Source: Rhipidocladum racemiflorum
Lineage: Eukaryota > Streptophyta > Magnoliopsida > Poales > Poaceae
Length of the DNA: 64,000 nt
Direction: 5' to 3'
Assembly (NCBI GenBank): GCA_036346355.1
Contig: CM070577.1
Location: 80,188,509 to 80,252,508 of the forward strand
Position numbers and translations under genes: made by a program. Every line of letters begins with the position of its first letter. The stretch's first letter is position 1. This document shows positions 33,576 through 43,631 of the stretch, piece by piece. The notes under the pieces were generated by a model. The model was not told the DNA's origin. It ran no database searches and saw only the letters and a list, made by a program, of their open reading frames with translations.

Positions 33576-34530
33576 CTACCTCATTGAAGTCATTATCGTT
33601 CTGTCCTCGATGAAGCTATCCTTGCTGCTTGCCATGAGACATAATCCCACCAAATCATGCTTGCTTGGAGTTGCATCATCCTCGCTGCTCTCCGAGTCGA
33701 CATCGCTCAAATTGACTTGTTCAAGAGCGGAAAGAACTCGGTGAACCACCTTGCGGTTGATGAAGCTCTTCTTCTTCCTATCATTTGAAGAGAACCTTTT
33801 CTTCTCCTTTCTTCTGTCGTTGTCCTCCTCCTCCTTTGATGCTTTTCCTGCAAGCTTAGGACAATTTGTGCGAATATGGTTGAGGTCACCACATTCATAG
33901 CATCTTGGAGGGCCACCACCACCTCTCTTTCTCATTCTCACATTCTGCAAAGCTTTGTTAAAGCGAGAGGCGAGTAGTGCTAAGTCTTCTTCAGGAATTT
34001 CTTCAATCTGTTCATTGGTTAGTGAAGACAAAGAAGACAAAGCAAAGCTTGAAGAAGTATTGTTAGGAGACATGCTAGTTTGAGAGGATAAAGCAATTGA
34101 TTTATGTCCATTCTTCCTAGCAAGAACATCCAACTCATAAGTCTTCAGCTTAGAGTAAAGAACATCTAATGTGAGTGTGCTCATGGTAGTAGATTCTTGT
34201 ATAGATGTTACTTTCATCTCCCACACCGACATGTCCAAAGCACTAAGCAATTGTCGAGCATTTTCAGCATCAGTGTAGCTAACTCCAACAGCACGTAGAT
34301 TGCTAAGAATTTTATTGAAACGTGCAAAGAAGTCATCTACAGATTCACTAGGTTTCATCTCAAAACGCATGTATTCTTTTTTGTAAATATCTTGGCGAAC
34401 CTCTTTGATAGTGTTAGAACCCTCATGGTAATCACAAAAGGATTTCCATACCTCATATGCGGATCGAAGATGAACCACTCGATCAAAATCGCTGCGTCCC
34501 AAGCCTTGGATGATCAAGTTGCGTGCCTTA
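33576..34530 (-). pseudogene. Sirevirus gag core
   Basis: Copia gag domain (UBN2 type): LIIQGLGRSDFDRVVHLRSA, YEVWKSFCDYHEGSNTIKEV, YMRFEMKPSESVDDFFARFN, then the knuckle RCYECGDLNHIRTNCPKL and a basic tail. The frame is open here but lacks its N-terminus because a MITE sits at 34531-35092; the first part of the gene lies at 35096-35281. It forms the particle that packages element RNA. Confidence 0.85.
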
Positions 34531-35092
34531 GAGCATCTCCAGCAGAGCCCCTAAACCAGCCCCTAAACCTTAAAATAGGGAGTGTAGTAAAAAAAACAGA
34601 TCCAGCAGGGTCCCAACTCAAGCCCCTAAAATTAGGGGGCCCCTAAATTTGCCTCCTCAGCCCCAATTCCCAGGGGGCCCCAACTCAAGCCCCTAAAATT
34701 AAGAGGCCTCTAAATTTGCCTCCTCAGCCCCAATTCCCAGGGACACGAGTACAACCCATATTATTGAAGATAGGGAAATACATGAGAGGCTTCGAAAATT
34801 TTATCATGTTTTGAAAATTTAAAATTTAAATTTGAAATTTCATATTTTTAAATTGTAAATGTTAATATGCTTATGTTTTATGTATTACAAATATATTTGA
34901 TTGAATTTTAGTGGTGTCAAATGAAGATTATACATAGCGAATATGTCAAAATAGGAGAAAAAGTAAAATAGGAGCTGAGATTTAGAGGCTGTTGCTGGAC
35001 TTGTGCTCTGAAAACAGGACCTCAAAAAATAGGGAGAGTCCCTAAATCCAAAATAGGGACCCTGTTTTAGGGGCCCTTCTTTGGAGATGCTC
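34531..35092. mobile_element. Tourist-like MITE inside Sirevirus gag
   Basis: Terminal inverted repeats GAGCATCTCCA and TGGAGATGCTC are flanked by the duplication TTA (34528-34530 and 35093-35095). Subterminal GGGGCCCCTAAA-type sequences and an AT-rich middle give 562 bp without coding capacity. It splits the gag gene. As it lies in a retrotransposon with about 1.3 percent LTR divergence, it must have moved recently. Confidence 0.9.
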
Positions 35093-35095
35093 TTA

Positions 35096-35281
35096 CTATT
35101 TGCTTCAACATGTCTTGCGATTGGTGTCGTTGGCGTTGTCGTTTGCGAGGACTTCATATGGCTTGTAAACCTTCTCCCAAATTGCGAAGCCCTGCGCCTG
35201 AATGAACGCCTCCATCTTTGCTTTCCAAAACTGAAAATCAACACCATCGAAAACACAAGGTTTTGTCGAATACCTATCCAT
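35096..35281 (-). pseudogene. Sirevirus gag N-terminus
   Basis: ATG at 35281 starts MDRYSTKPCVFDGVDFQFWK, then KMEAFIQAQGFAIWEKVYKP, the usual start of copia gag proteins. The frame runs into a TGA and then the MITE. The start is supported by its position about 45 bases after the primer site. Confidence 0.85.
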
Positions 35282-35326
35282 CGCTACGGTTTCTAATCAC
35301 CGGTTAAGATTAATTAGAAAAACCTC

Positions 35327-35338
35327 GCTCTGATACCA
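35327..35338 (-). other. Sirevirus primer-binding site (initiator Met tRNA)
   Basis: TGGTATCAGAGC on the minus strand, two bases from the 5' LTR, is the classic site complementary to the 3' end of plant initiator Met-tRNA. Confidence 0.93.
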
Positions 35339-35340
35339 CT

Positions 35341-36985
35341 TGTAGGATCGATATATACTAATATAGCAATCAGAGGGGGGGTGAATGATTCTTGTGAAGC
35401 TAAAATCAAAATTTTAAACTACTAACAATTCACCCCAATTCGGAATCAAATAATCGCTTCGATTTCACGCAAAAACAGATTGACAGACATTCACTAAAAC
35501 GCAAATTCCTGGAGATCCAACCGTCCAATTGATGTGAAATTTTTACTGTATAAACTAGATTCAATTTAGAAACTAACCCAATAAGAATTGACTCAATCGG
35601 ATCTACGGATCAAAAGTTATAGGCTTGAAGTTGACTGTTCCAAAAGAACCGAAAATTGATTAAACCTTAATTTTGTGATTAAACAAAATTTATGAGGAAT
35701 TAACCAATCAAACTTTTTAGATCAATTACTTAATGCCCTAGGAAGGTTTGGAATAGATCAAATCAAAATTACCATGATGCAATAATAAATCAATCTAGAA
35801 ATCAAAACGGAAACACAATAGTTTCGTTGGTAGACTTACACGTAACAGAACCTTTTCGGTTGCTACAGTAAATTGCGAGATACTGTAGCAAGGCTGTAGA
35901 TCGAATGTTGTAGCGCTGTTTGCTTGCTTTTCTTGAACTTGCTGCCGTTCTGGCTTCCTTTTTCTTTTGCGCAGTCGCTAATCTTTCTCCTGTTCCTTCC
36001 GTTGCATGTACTACCTTGGAGCTTTGCTTGTATGCACTTGCTTTACGTTGCAACCATGCACATACGAGCTTTTCTTGTGTCACCAGTCACCACGGCATGG
36101 AGGTCTTCAACGCACGTAGCCCCCACGCGAAGTTTGAGGCATGCTCGCCGGCGCTTCGTTGTGCTGCAGCCACACTTCCTCCACGCATGAGTAAAACAAT
36201 CTTGTGTCTACTGCTCTACTGCCGTCGCTGGGAGGAAGAGGCCGAATTGATCTTCCAGCCACCACGAGCCAACGAATGCTCTCCGACTCCCTGCCGTACG
36301 CGCCGCCAGGAGCCGTCTGTTGAGCAGAAGTTTTTTTTTCGTGCGTGCGGCTCTGAAGAAATTGATTTTATTTCTTTTTGTCTAATCTGATTACAGCACT
36401 CCAAACAAAAGAGTACAAACCATAATTCCCGTACAATAAACAGGGGACACCTCCCCCTATTTATAAGAAAACCCTAGAAGAGTTCGCATGCATATCCACT
36501 TGGCCCAACATGGCCCAATACATGCAAACTACCTCAAAACGATTACAACTGCACGCGTACGGCCCACCTGCCGTACTCACGTGACTCACTAGCAACCACA
36601 TGCACCGTTCTCTAGTCTGAACGCCCCGCATGACATCCTTGACCACCAAGACCTCGATTCCTCCCTGAACCTAGTCCCGAACCTCAGTTCCTCCATGAAC
36701 CTAGTTCTGCTCCCGTCACCGACCACGTTCGACCTCAAGCAACACCTACACATGAACAAACACACAACCGTGTACGAGCACAAATCCACGACTTGAGTCA
36801 AGATCAATCCATGCAACTACTCACACGAGCGCATTGCATCAAGCAAAACAATTACCATGCTATGACAAGCATATCAAATAATCATCTGAAACAGCACATG
36901 CACATGCACCACACATGCCATGAGAACAACCACTTTGCAATACCAAAATCATCATTAAGCCAATTTTTCATCACATGATCTCACA
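35341..36985 (-). repeat. Sirevirus 5' LTR (right copy)
   Basis: Matches 26628-28274 over its full length and is followed by the duplication GATAC (36986-36990). Confidence 0.95.
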
Positions 36986-36990
36986 GATAC

Positions 36991-37941
36991 CATTAATCCA
37001 ACCTTTCATATTGATGATCCAACTCGTCCTACCAACACATTTTTCTTTGAAGTGTTTACAAAAATCAAACCAAAGATACTATACTTGACATTATGTCCCA
37101 AGCTGCTCTTGACCATGAGCATGGCTAATCAATTAGGTTTAAATCTCGGCAGAGAGTGTACACTTTACCCACATGACATATTCTAGCAATCATGTCAACC
37201 ATGCCCACAGCGATACACAAGTATCCGTTTTGCTGAACTATGACGAAACTTTTCGACTAGCTAAAGCCTAACCTTGCACTAGCCCGAGTATGACCTGTCC
37301 TTGCTATGGCGGCAGAAGTTCAACGGTCACGATGGTCCCGCTAGCCATCACCCTCGTTCTCCCCATAGCAAGGCATACCCATTGTATCGGGTCACTTGAT
37401 CCCAACACCTTGGTGAAGGGAGCGCCCTCGAGCGACACCACTCACTTGGTTAGTCCATACTCTTCGGCCTACCAACGTACAAGGTTCAAACTTCATCTAG
37501 CTTACTAAGTTAAGGCTATCCCATACTAGCACATGTGGTTACACCAATTAACTCAGTTGATAGTATCAAGTTCAGTCCTTAGGTTGACTCAGGCGAGTAT
37601 CTCCCCCTAACTACGTGCAATTACCAAATTCATACCACATCCATCCAAATCCTTATACCGTACAAGTGGCCACTTGTACAGTGCAAGACAATCCATTGCA
37701 CTTTCAATTATACATAACTCGCCCGTGTCTAAAACATACTTTTATTTTCATTTTTAACCACATATCAGTATCCTTTACTGCCATTTTCAACATTTGTAAA
37801 GTTTCATAAAGATTCAAGCCTAACATTCTATCCATAACTAAAGCATGGTTAAGCATAACATTTAATAAACGATAGTATCCAAGTTTCATCTCATAGCATG
37901 AATAATCCTAGTCTAGGTTTCAACAAGTTCTCATGTCAATG
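36991..37941 (-). mobile_element. Old Tekay-like LTR (minus), second segment
   Basis: Noncoding sequence between the Sirevirus and Tat-2. On the minus strand it has the patchy, moderately GC-rich style of the middle of the Tekay LTR (59900-60250). I see no gene. The last five bases (CAATG) are the Tat-2 target duplication. Confidence 0.45.
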
Positions 37942-38521
37942 TGTCGACGATTGGAGAACGGGCTCCCGCCGAACTTACTTGTTGAATGAGGGGTCAATAG
38001 GGGCCCCTTCGTACTAGCAAGGGGGAATGTTCGAGCAATGCCAAGACGGGAGAAACACGCAGTGTTTATCACAGTTCGAACCTCTCACTGCCGAGATAAC
38101 AGCCCTACTCCAGTGTATTGTGTTTATGTTTTGTCAAAAAGTCCCTCTTACAGGTGTTTTCGGGGGGATTAAATACAGAAGCTCATGTCGTACAAAAGGT
38201 AACTACCCCCTAGATTTACGCCATGCATCCATATCCGTAATGCCCACGATCCGGAGCCCTTGATATGCACGTTGTTTTGAATTTCCGGTGCACCTGCCCT
38301 TGATCTTCGGCGGATTGGCTGCCACTTTCCTTTCTAATGGTTTGACCGAGTCCCCCGACCATTCGCCCAGTATGGTCGTGGGTGAGCAGGTAAACACGTA
38401 TGCTTTCGGCGTTGTGTTGTTTGGGCGCTCTCGAGCATCTTCCGATGGTGCCGTATGGTCGGTATCTTCAGGACCTTCTTGGGGTACAATGGTCTTTTTA
38501 GAGAATAGTCAATCCCCGACA
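37942..38521 (-). repeat. Tat-2 3' LTR (left copy)
   Basis: TGTCGACGATTGGAG to GTCAATCCCCGACA. It lacks a segment found in the right copy near 48960-49010. Confidence 0.93.
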
Positions 38522-38987
38522 GCTAGGCCCCGAGGTTCAAGTGGGGAACCATCTGGGCTCGGGCTTCCCCTTGGGCCTAAAAAGACTTGAAGGAGGGATT
38601 AGGTTCTAGTAGTGATGTTTGCTCGTGGCACACGACCATCTCGTGACAGGGAGTAGACTTGTCGTCATGGAGCGAGCGTCGACTTGCTCGTCGCCCAGAC
38701 GACCATGCCGCGGTAGCGCAGCGTTATATTACTTTGGTTCCTTCTCCAAGAAGCTTCATTGTAATGGTAACGCAGTTTCTTGGGAGACGTGCATTTACTG
38801 GGCGATTTCACCGTAATGGACAGGTGCTGTTTCGCGAAAGGTCGTGGTGGTGTTAAATGCGTATTTTCACGGGCCTTTTTAACCCCGATCAACGCAAGAG
38901 ACAAAGCTACTTCGCGCTTTGCTCAATTTCACCTAGATTCTCTCCAAGAGACTCAGCGCCCTTTGCGACCTCCTTCTCCCCACACCA
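38522..38987 (+). other. Upstream region of the Tat-2 antisense gene
   Basis: Noncoding sequence between the 3' LTR and the plus-strand ATG. It should hold the antisense promoter. CCTTTTTAACC near 38874 is a weak TATA-like candidate only. Confidence 0.35.
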
Positions 38988-41866
38988 ATGGCGCGTTTCG
39001 GTGTTAGCCAAATGAACCGGAGGAGGCTCCAGGCACTCGTGGATGACGGCCATGTCGACCTGAACACCGCTCGAGCGCCCGGGAGTGACGAGGCAACGGC
39101 GCCGCGGGAGGGAGAAATCGTCTCCTGTGAGCTATACGCCGTCAACGGGCTTCGCTTGCCCGAGAGTGAGTTCCTCGTCTCCGTACTCGCCTTTTGCGGG
39201 TGCGAGATTTCTCATCTTAACCCTAACTCCATTCTTTCCCTCACGATCTTCTCCCACGCCTACGGCCAGCCTCTTCTTCCACTTCTACTCTCCTTTCCGC
39301 ACCGACAAGAATACCCCCGCCGGTTGCGTCTACCTTCGCCTTCGGCCCAACCGACCATACAAGTACCCCCTTCTTTCCTTGAGGGACTCGGTGTCGGGCT
39401 GGGCCGACCTCTGGTTCTACCAGAAGAAGATGGAGGGGAGCTAGCTGACCTACACCGGGGAGGTCGCCCCGGCTGCCGAGACAGCGCGCCCGCCCGTGCA
39501 GCCCGAGGAAGAGCGGATTCTCAGGACCATCAGTGAGCTCAGCCAGATGGGGCTCACTGGTCGGGACATTGCCCGGGATTTCACCTTCAACAGGGTGTCC
39601 CCCTTGCGGTGTCGGGAGCATCCATTCTTCGAGGTGACCGGGTGGCAAGACATCACCCGCGAGGACGACGCAGGTATGCCCCTTGGACCCTCTTTTGACC
39701 TTCATCGTTGCCCGAGTGTTGGTCTGATTTTTTACTCCTTGTTCGCATTGCAGCTCCGAGGATGGATTGGGTCGAGGAAAGGGTCGCCGAAATGTTTGAC
39801 GCCCCGAAGGAGAAGGAGTTGAAGCCCGACCACCAGTTCCCCAAAAATGTCTCCGACCGCAGTGATGCGGTAAGTATTCCTATTTTCTTTTTGCTCGAGA
39901 AATACATCCCGAGCTTGCCTTACTCGGTTTCTGTTCGCAGGAGAAGGTCGCCCTTGAGCTCGCCGTGTCGAGCGCCGGTCCGACGCCCCAAGGAGATACC
40001 GGCCAGGGGTTCGCAAGAAGGCGGCGGTCGGCCGCCGACCTTCTACCTGCGCCTCCTCCCGCCAGCGCTCAAGCGCCAAGCCTCGTCCAAACCTCAGGCC
40101 AAGCACCACTTGGAGTACGCCGGCCAGGAAGAAGGTAAGGGAACTCCGGCAGGTGGTTTCTTTGGTTTCAAGCAGAAGAAGTCAGAGCTGATGGGTCGCT
40201 TGCAACAGCTGGCCGAGGAGGCGGCCAAGTCCACCGCGAGCAAGGAGCAACTTGAGGAGCAGATCAAGGCCCTCCAGGCTCGGCTTGCGTAGGTGGTCGA
40301 GGACCCAGCCGAGGAGGGGGAGGAGGAAGACACCGTCCCCCTGGTCAGGAGGAGCCAAAGGTCGACGCCTCGTCCGAGCCTTAGTCTTTGGGCGGGGCCG
40401 ACATGGGCGAGGTCGACCCTATGATGGCAAGGGCCGGTGATGCCACAGCGGAGACGCCGAGGCCGTCGGCCCGAGGCCTCTGAGGCCGCCCATGGGCAGG
40501 CGCCCCGTGGCCCAAGGCGAGGAGATCGAGGATGAGGGTGCTCGTCTGGCGGAAGGTAATCCTCGCGTAGTCCCTTTGTTTTCGTTCTTATTGCGATTTT
40601 CCGAGCTAACCCCACCCTGCTTGGCGTGGGCGTGATAGCTCGGCTGCTGTCTTTGGATTTCCAGCAAATGGTTGAGGGGATTCTTGACTCATGATTGACG
40701 CCGAGTGGGCGCATCGTCGATTTGGCGATGGGCGAGGACTTGGAGGAACCGCCACGGGCTGAACTCCCAGAGGCTTCTAAGCACCCTCCTGCAGCCACCG
40801 AGCTCCCCTTGGTCGCAGAGGAGCAAGGCTCGTAAGGGACCGAGGAAGCTATGGCCTTGGTTTCTTCTGAGAGGGGCCTTGGCGGCAGGAAATGCAGGGG
40901 TGACTCAGGAGGCGTGGCCTGAGGCCCAAGAGTTGGTCGCCCCCGACCAATCGTCGTTGGCCGGGGGCCAAGGAGTAGATCCTAGCTCGGCGGGTCTTCG
41001 GGGGCAAGCCCCGAGGCGGAGGAGGCTGCAGCCAACGTTCAGCCCTCGAGCGCGGAGACTGAGCTGGGGGATGATCGCCACGAGCTGCAAACCCTGGGGG
41101 AAGTTCATCCTCAGGGCGAGCAGGTCCCGGAGGTCGAACGTCCTCAGGGGTTGATCGAGGAGGGAGCCGCCCTTGCCCCCCTGGGCACATCGGGTGCCCA
41201 AGAGGAGCAAGGCCCTGCGGCGATGCGCTGCTCGGCGAGGGTGACCAGCTTGGGTCAATCCGTTCTTCAGTGGTGCGACCATTGCCGAAACTCCGGGACA
41301 AAGCGGTAGTGCTCTTACGGTAAGCTCTCTGCTTTTATGCCGTACTTCTCCCCTTCTTCTGTGTCAAGACCCTTAAGGTGGTTTAATCCTTCTTTTTGTC
41401 CGCATTTCGCTACCAAGGCCATGGAGGGCATCGACGCCTCCACTGTCTCTGCGGAGGAGTTCTTGGGGTACCATCGCGAGCAAGACGCTAAGATCGCCGA
41501 TCTTGAGCGTTGGATCTCCGATGTGCACGCCACCGACCAGAAGGAGCTGGAGTTGACGAAGGGTTCCGTTGCCGAGCTTCGAGACCACTCTCCCAAAGCG
41601 AAACGGCGAAGGCCACCTTGGAGCTAAGGTGTGCCGACCTTGAGAAGGAGTTGGGGAAGCTTCGGCAGGAAGTCCCCGACCTTCGCCGCACCGTGCAAGA
41701 AGCTCGGGAGCGCGAGGACGCTCAGCTCAAGGAGGCGCAGCGCCTCCGAGAGAGTGCTGCCAAAGGTCGTGCGGCTCAGCGGAAGGTCTTGGATCTCGAG
41801 GCCGAGCTCGATTCAATTAAGGAAGAGCTTGTCGCCCTCCAGGCCGATCGTCGGGGCCACCTGTAG
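38988..41866 (+). pseudogene. Tat-2 antisense gene, Transposase_28 family, with introns
   Basis: It starts MARFGVSQMNRRRLQALVDD. VNGLRLPESEFLVSVLAFCG, HLNPNSILSLTIF, RTDKNTPAGCVYLRLRPNR, YKYPLLSLRDSVSGWADLWF and DFTFNRVSPLRCREHPFFE follow. This matches the family named Transposase_28 (putative gypsy type transposon). Spliceable introns are 39674-39753 (GCAG/GTATGC to TTGCAG/CTCC) and 39870-39940 (GATGCG/GTAAGT to TTCGCAG/GAGAAG). Further candidates lie near 40556-40664 and 41320-41410. The C-terminal half is Lys/Glu-rich and coiled-coil-like (GRLQQLAEEAAKSTASKEQL; LEKELGKLRQEVPDLRRTVQ). A frameshift near 39260 and a TAG near 39442 break it. It is transcribed opposite to gag-pol; its function is unknown. 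Confidence 0.75.
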
Positions 41867-42654
41867 TTATCCTTCTGTAGATGTTTTTCCTTTTTCCTTC
41901 TTCTTGATCTGTAAACTTTTGTGTATAACTTTGAAATAAAAAAGGTTGACCTTGTCCTGTTTCTCCTTTGTTTTGGATGCCCTTACGCTCGTTCGAAGGT
42001 TGTTCTGCAAAAAGGAAGGCAACCACGGGAGAGAACAAGAGTAAAACTTGAAAAAAGGTACAGTTAGCCCACGGTTAGCCCTAACTTATACGTACGAGCC
42101 CCCGCTATGGACAAAGGTTGTGCACCTAAAGTTGCGAGCACGGGTTTGTTCATAGGAGATTTTGAAAAGTTTCGCTCGCGCTTTGTTCATGAGATGATCG
42201 AAATCACCACTAGTCTGGTTATGAATTTTGGTCGTACACGCACAGCGCTTTTGCTCGCCGCCGCGGCCGAGTCGTGCTTGTAGTTTGCGAGCATAGCCGC
42301 GTCTGATTTGAAGCAAGCGGGCACAGCGCCATTAATGCTCGTGATGGACCACCGAGCCCAGGTTGGAGCCGAGCTTGAATCGAGGCTGAGGATGTCTGTG
42401 TGTGATCATTCATGCAGCGAAGAACTACTTCGGAAGGGGATTGGCACGAGCAGACAGCCTGCAGGTTTTCGAGCTTGGTTCCAAGGGGGATGGTACACAT
42501 GCATTGTTGGCTGTGCACATTCGCTGGTCCATCACGAAGCGTTTGGGCTATATCTTTTAGAAAGGGCGAGGGGAGGCACGCAGTGAAAGAATCGATTTTT
42601 TACTAAGGGCAACGCAAACGACGCGAAAAATAGATACTTGAGTTGAAAAGTTGC
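41867..42654. other. Tat-2 spacer between antisense gene and integrase
   Basis: Holds the 3' ends of two convergent genes. AATAAA at 41934-41939 could end the plus-strand transcript. No domain is visible. Confidence 0.45.
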
Positions 42655-43631
42655 TCAAACATAGAACTTACGCAATTGATCAATGTTCCAAGTGCTGGTG
42701 AGCACTCGACCATCCTCCATCGCTAGGCGAGCAGCCCCCGGGCGTGTTACAGATACGACCGTATAGGGTCCCTCCCATCTAGGTGTTAGCTTGTTGGCTT
42801 TTGACAGGTCTTGAACCCGTCGTAAGACCAAGTCGCCGACTTGCAGGGTCCTTGGTCGAACTAATTTGGCCGCGTGCCTACGAAGTGCCTGTAGGTAAAT
42901 CGCGGACCGGAGTAACGCCCGTTCTCGTATCGCCTCCGTGAGGTCTAGGTCAACGAGGCGCTCGATTTCCTGGTCAACGGAATCGACCAGTTGCACCCTT
43001 GGGGAACCCAGCACAATTTCTGCAGGCAAAATGGCCTCGGCACCGTAGACAAGTTGGAATGGGGTTTCACCCATGGCCCGACTTGCGGTGGTGCGAATCG
43101 ACCAAAGAACAGAGGGTAGCTCGTCCACCCACTCCTGCTTGTGCTGGCTGAGGTTCTTAAAGACCCTCTTTTTTATGCCTTGGATTATCTGCCCATTTGC
43201 TCGTTCGGCTGCCCCCATTGCTCTGTGGATGTGCCACAGAGGTGAAGCAAACCTTGGTCCCGACCTCCTCGCAGTAAGCTTGGAACAATTCACTGGTGAA
43301 TTGAGTTAAGATTAATACGTGATAAGGCGGTTGGGTATCCTAACCGAGTTACCACATTGCTTCAGAGTAACCTCTTGGCCGCTTGGGCCGAGATGGTCGA
43401 CACGGGCTCGGCCTCTATCCACTTGGTGAAAGTGTCGATGGCCACGAGCAAGTACTTGCAGCCTTTCCGACCTCGGGGAAAAGGCCCAAGGATATCGAGC
43501 CCACATGTCGAAAATGGCCACGAAAGTGGGATGATTTGCAGCGTATACGCTGGTTGGTGGACTTTGCGGGCATGAAGCGGCATCCCTTCATGGATATCGA
43601 AGAAGGTACTGGCCCTCTTCCTGGGAGACAC
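42655..43631 (-). pseudogene. Tat-2 integrase, frameshifted
   Basis: Catalytic core start: CGLDILGPFPRGRKGCKYLL and FTKWIEAEPVSTI (43400-43520). After a break the end of the core and the C-terminal domain are open: MGAAERANGQIIQGIKKRVF (catalytic Glu), WVDELPSVLWSIRTTASRAM, PFQLVYGAEAILPAEIVLGS, and WEGPYTVVSVTRPGAARL. The end is STWNIDQLRKFYV. The region around 43290-43360, which should hold the second Asp, is shifted. A zinc domain precedes it in the frame of the RNase H block. Confidence 0.88.

Larger units (their letters stand above)
26628..36985 (-). mobile_element. Sirevirus-type Ty1/copia retrotransposon, full length
   Basis: A 10.4 kb element on the minus strand with LTRs of 1647 and 1645 bp. 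It is flanked by the perfect duplication GATAC (26623-26627 and 36986-36990). Domain order in its own direction is gag, protease, integrase, RT, RNase H, which is copia order. A Met-tRNA primer site, a long gag with coiled coil and two zinc knuckles, and several copies of the purine tract before the 3' LTR point to the Sirevirus (SIRE/Maximus) lineage. By eye I count about 20 substitutions plus two small indels between the LTRs, roughly 1.3 percent. It inserted into the old Tekay-like LTR. Confidence 0.95.
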
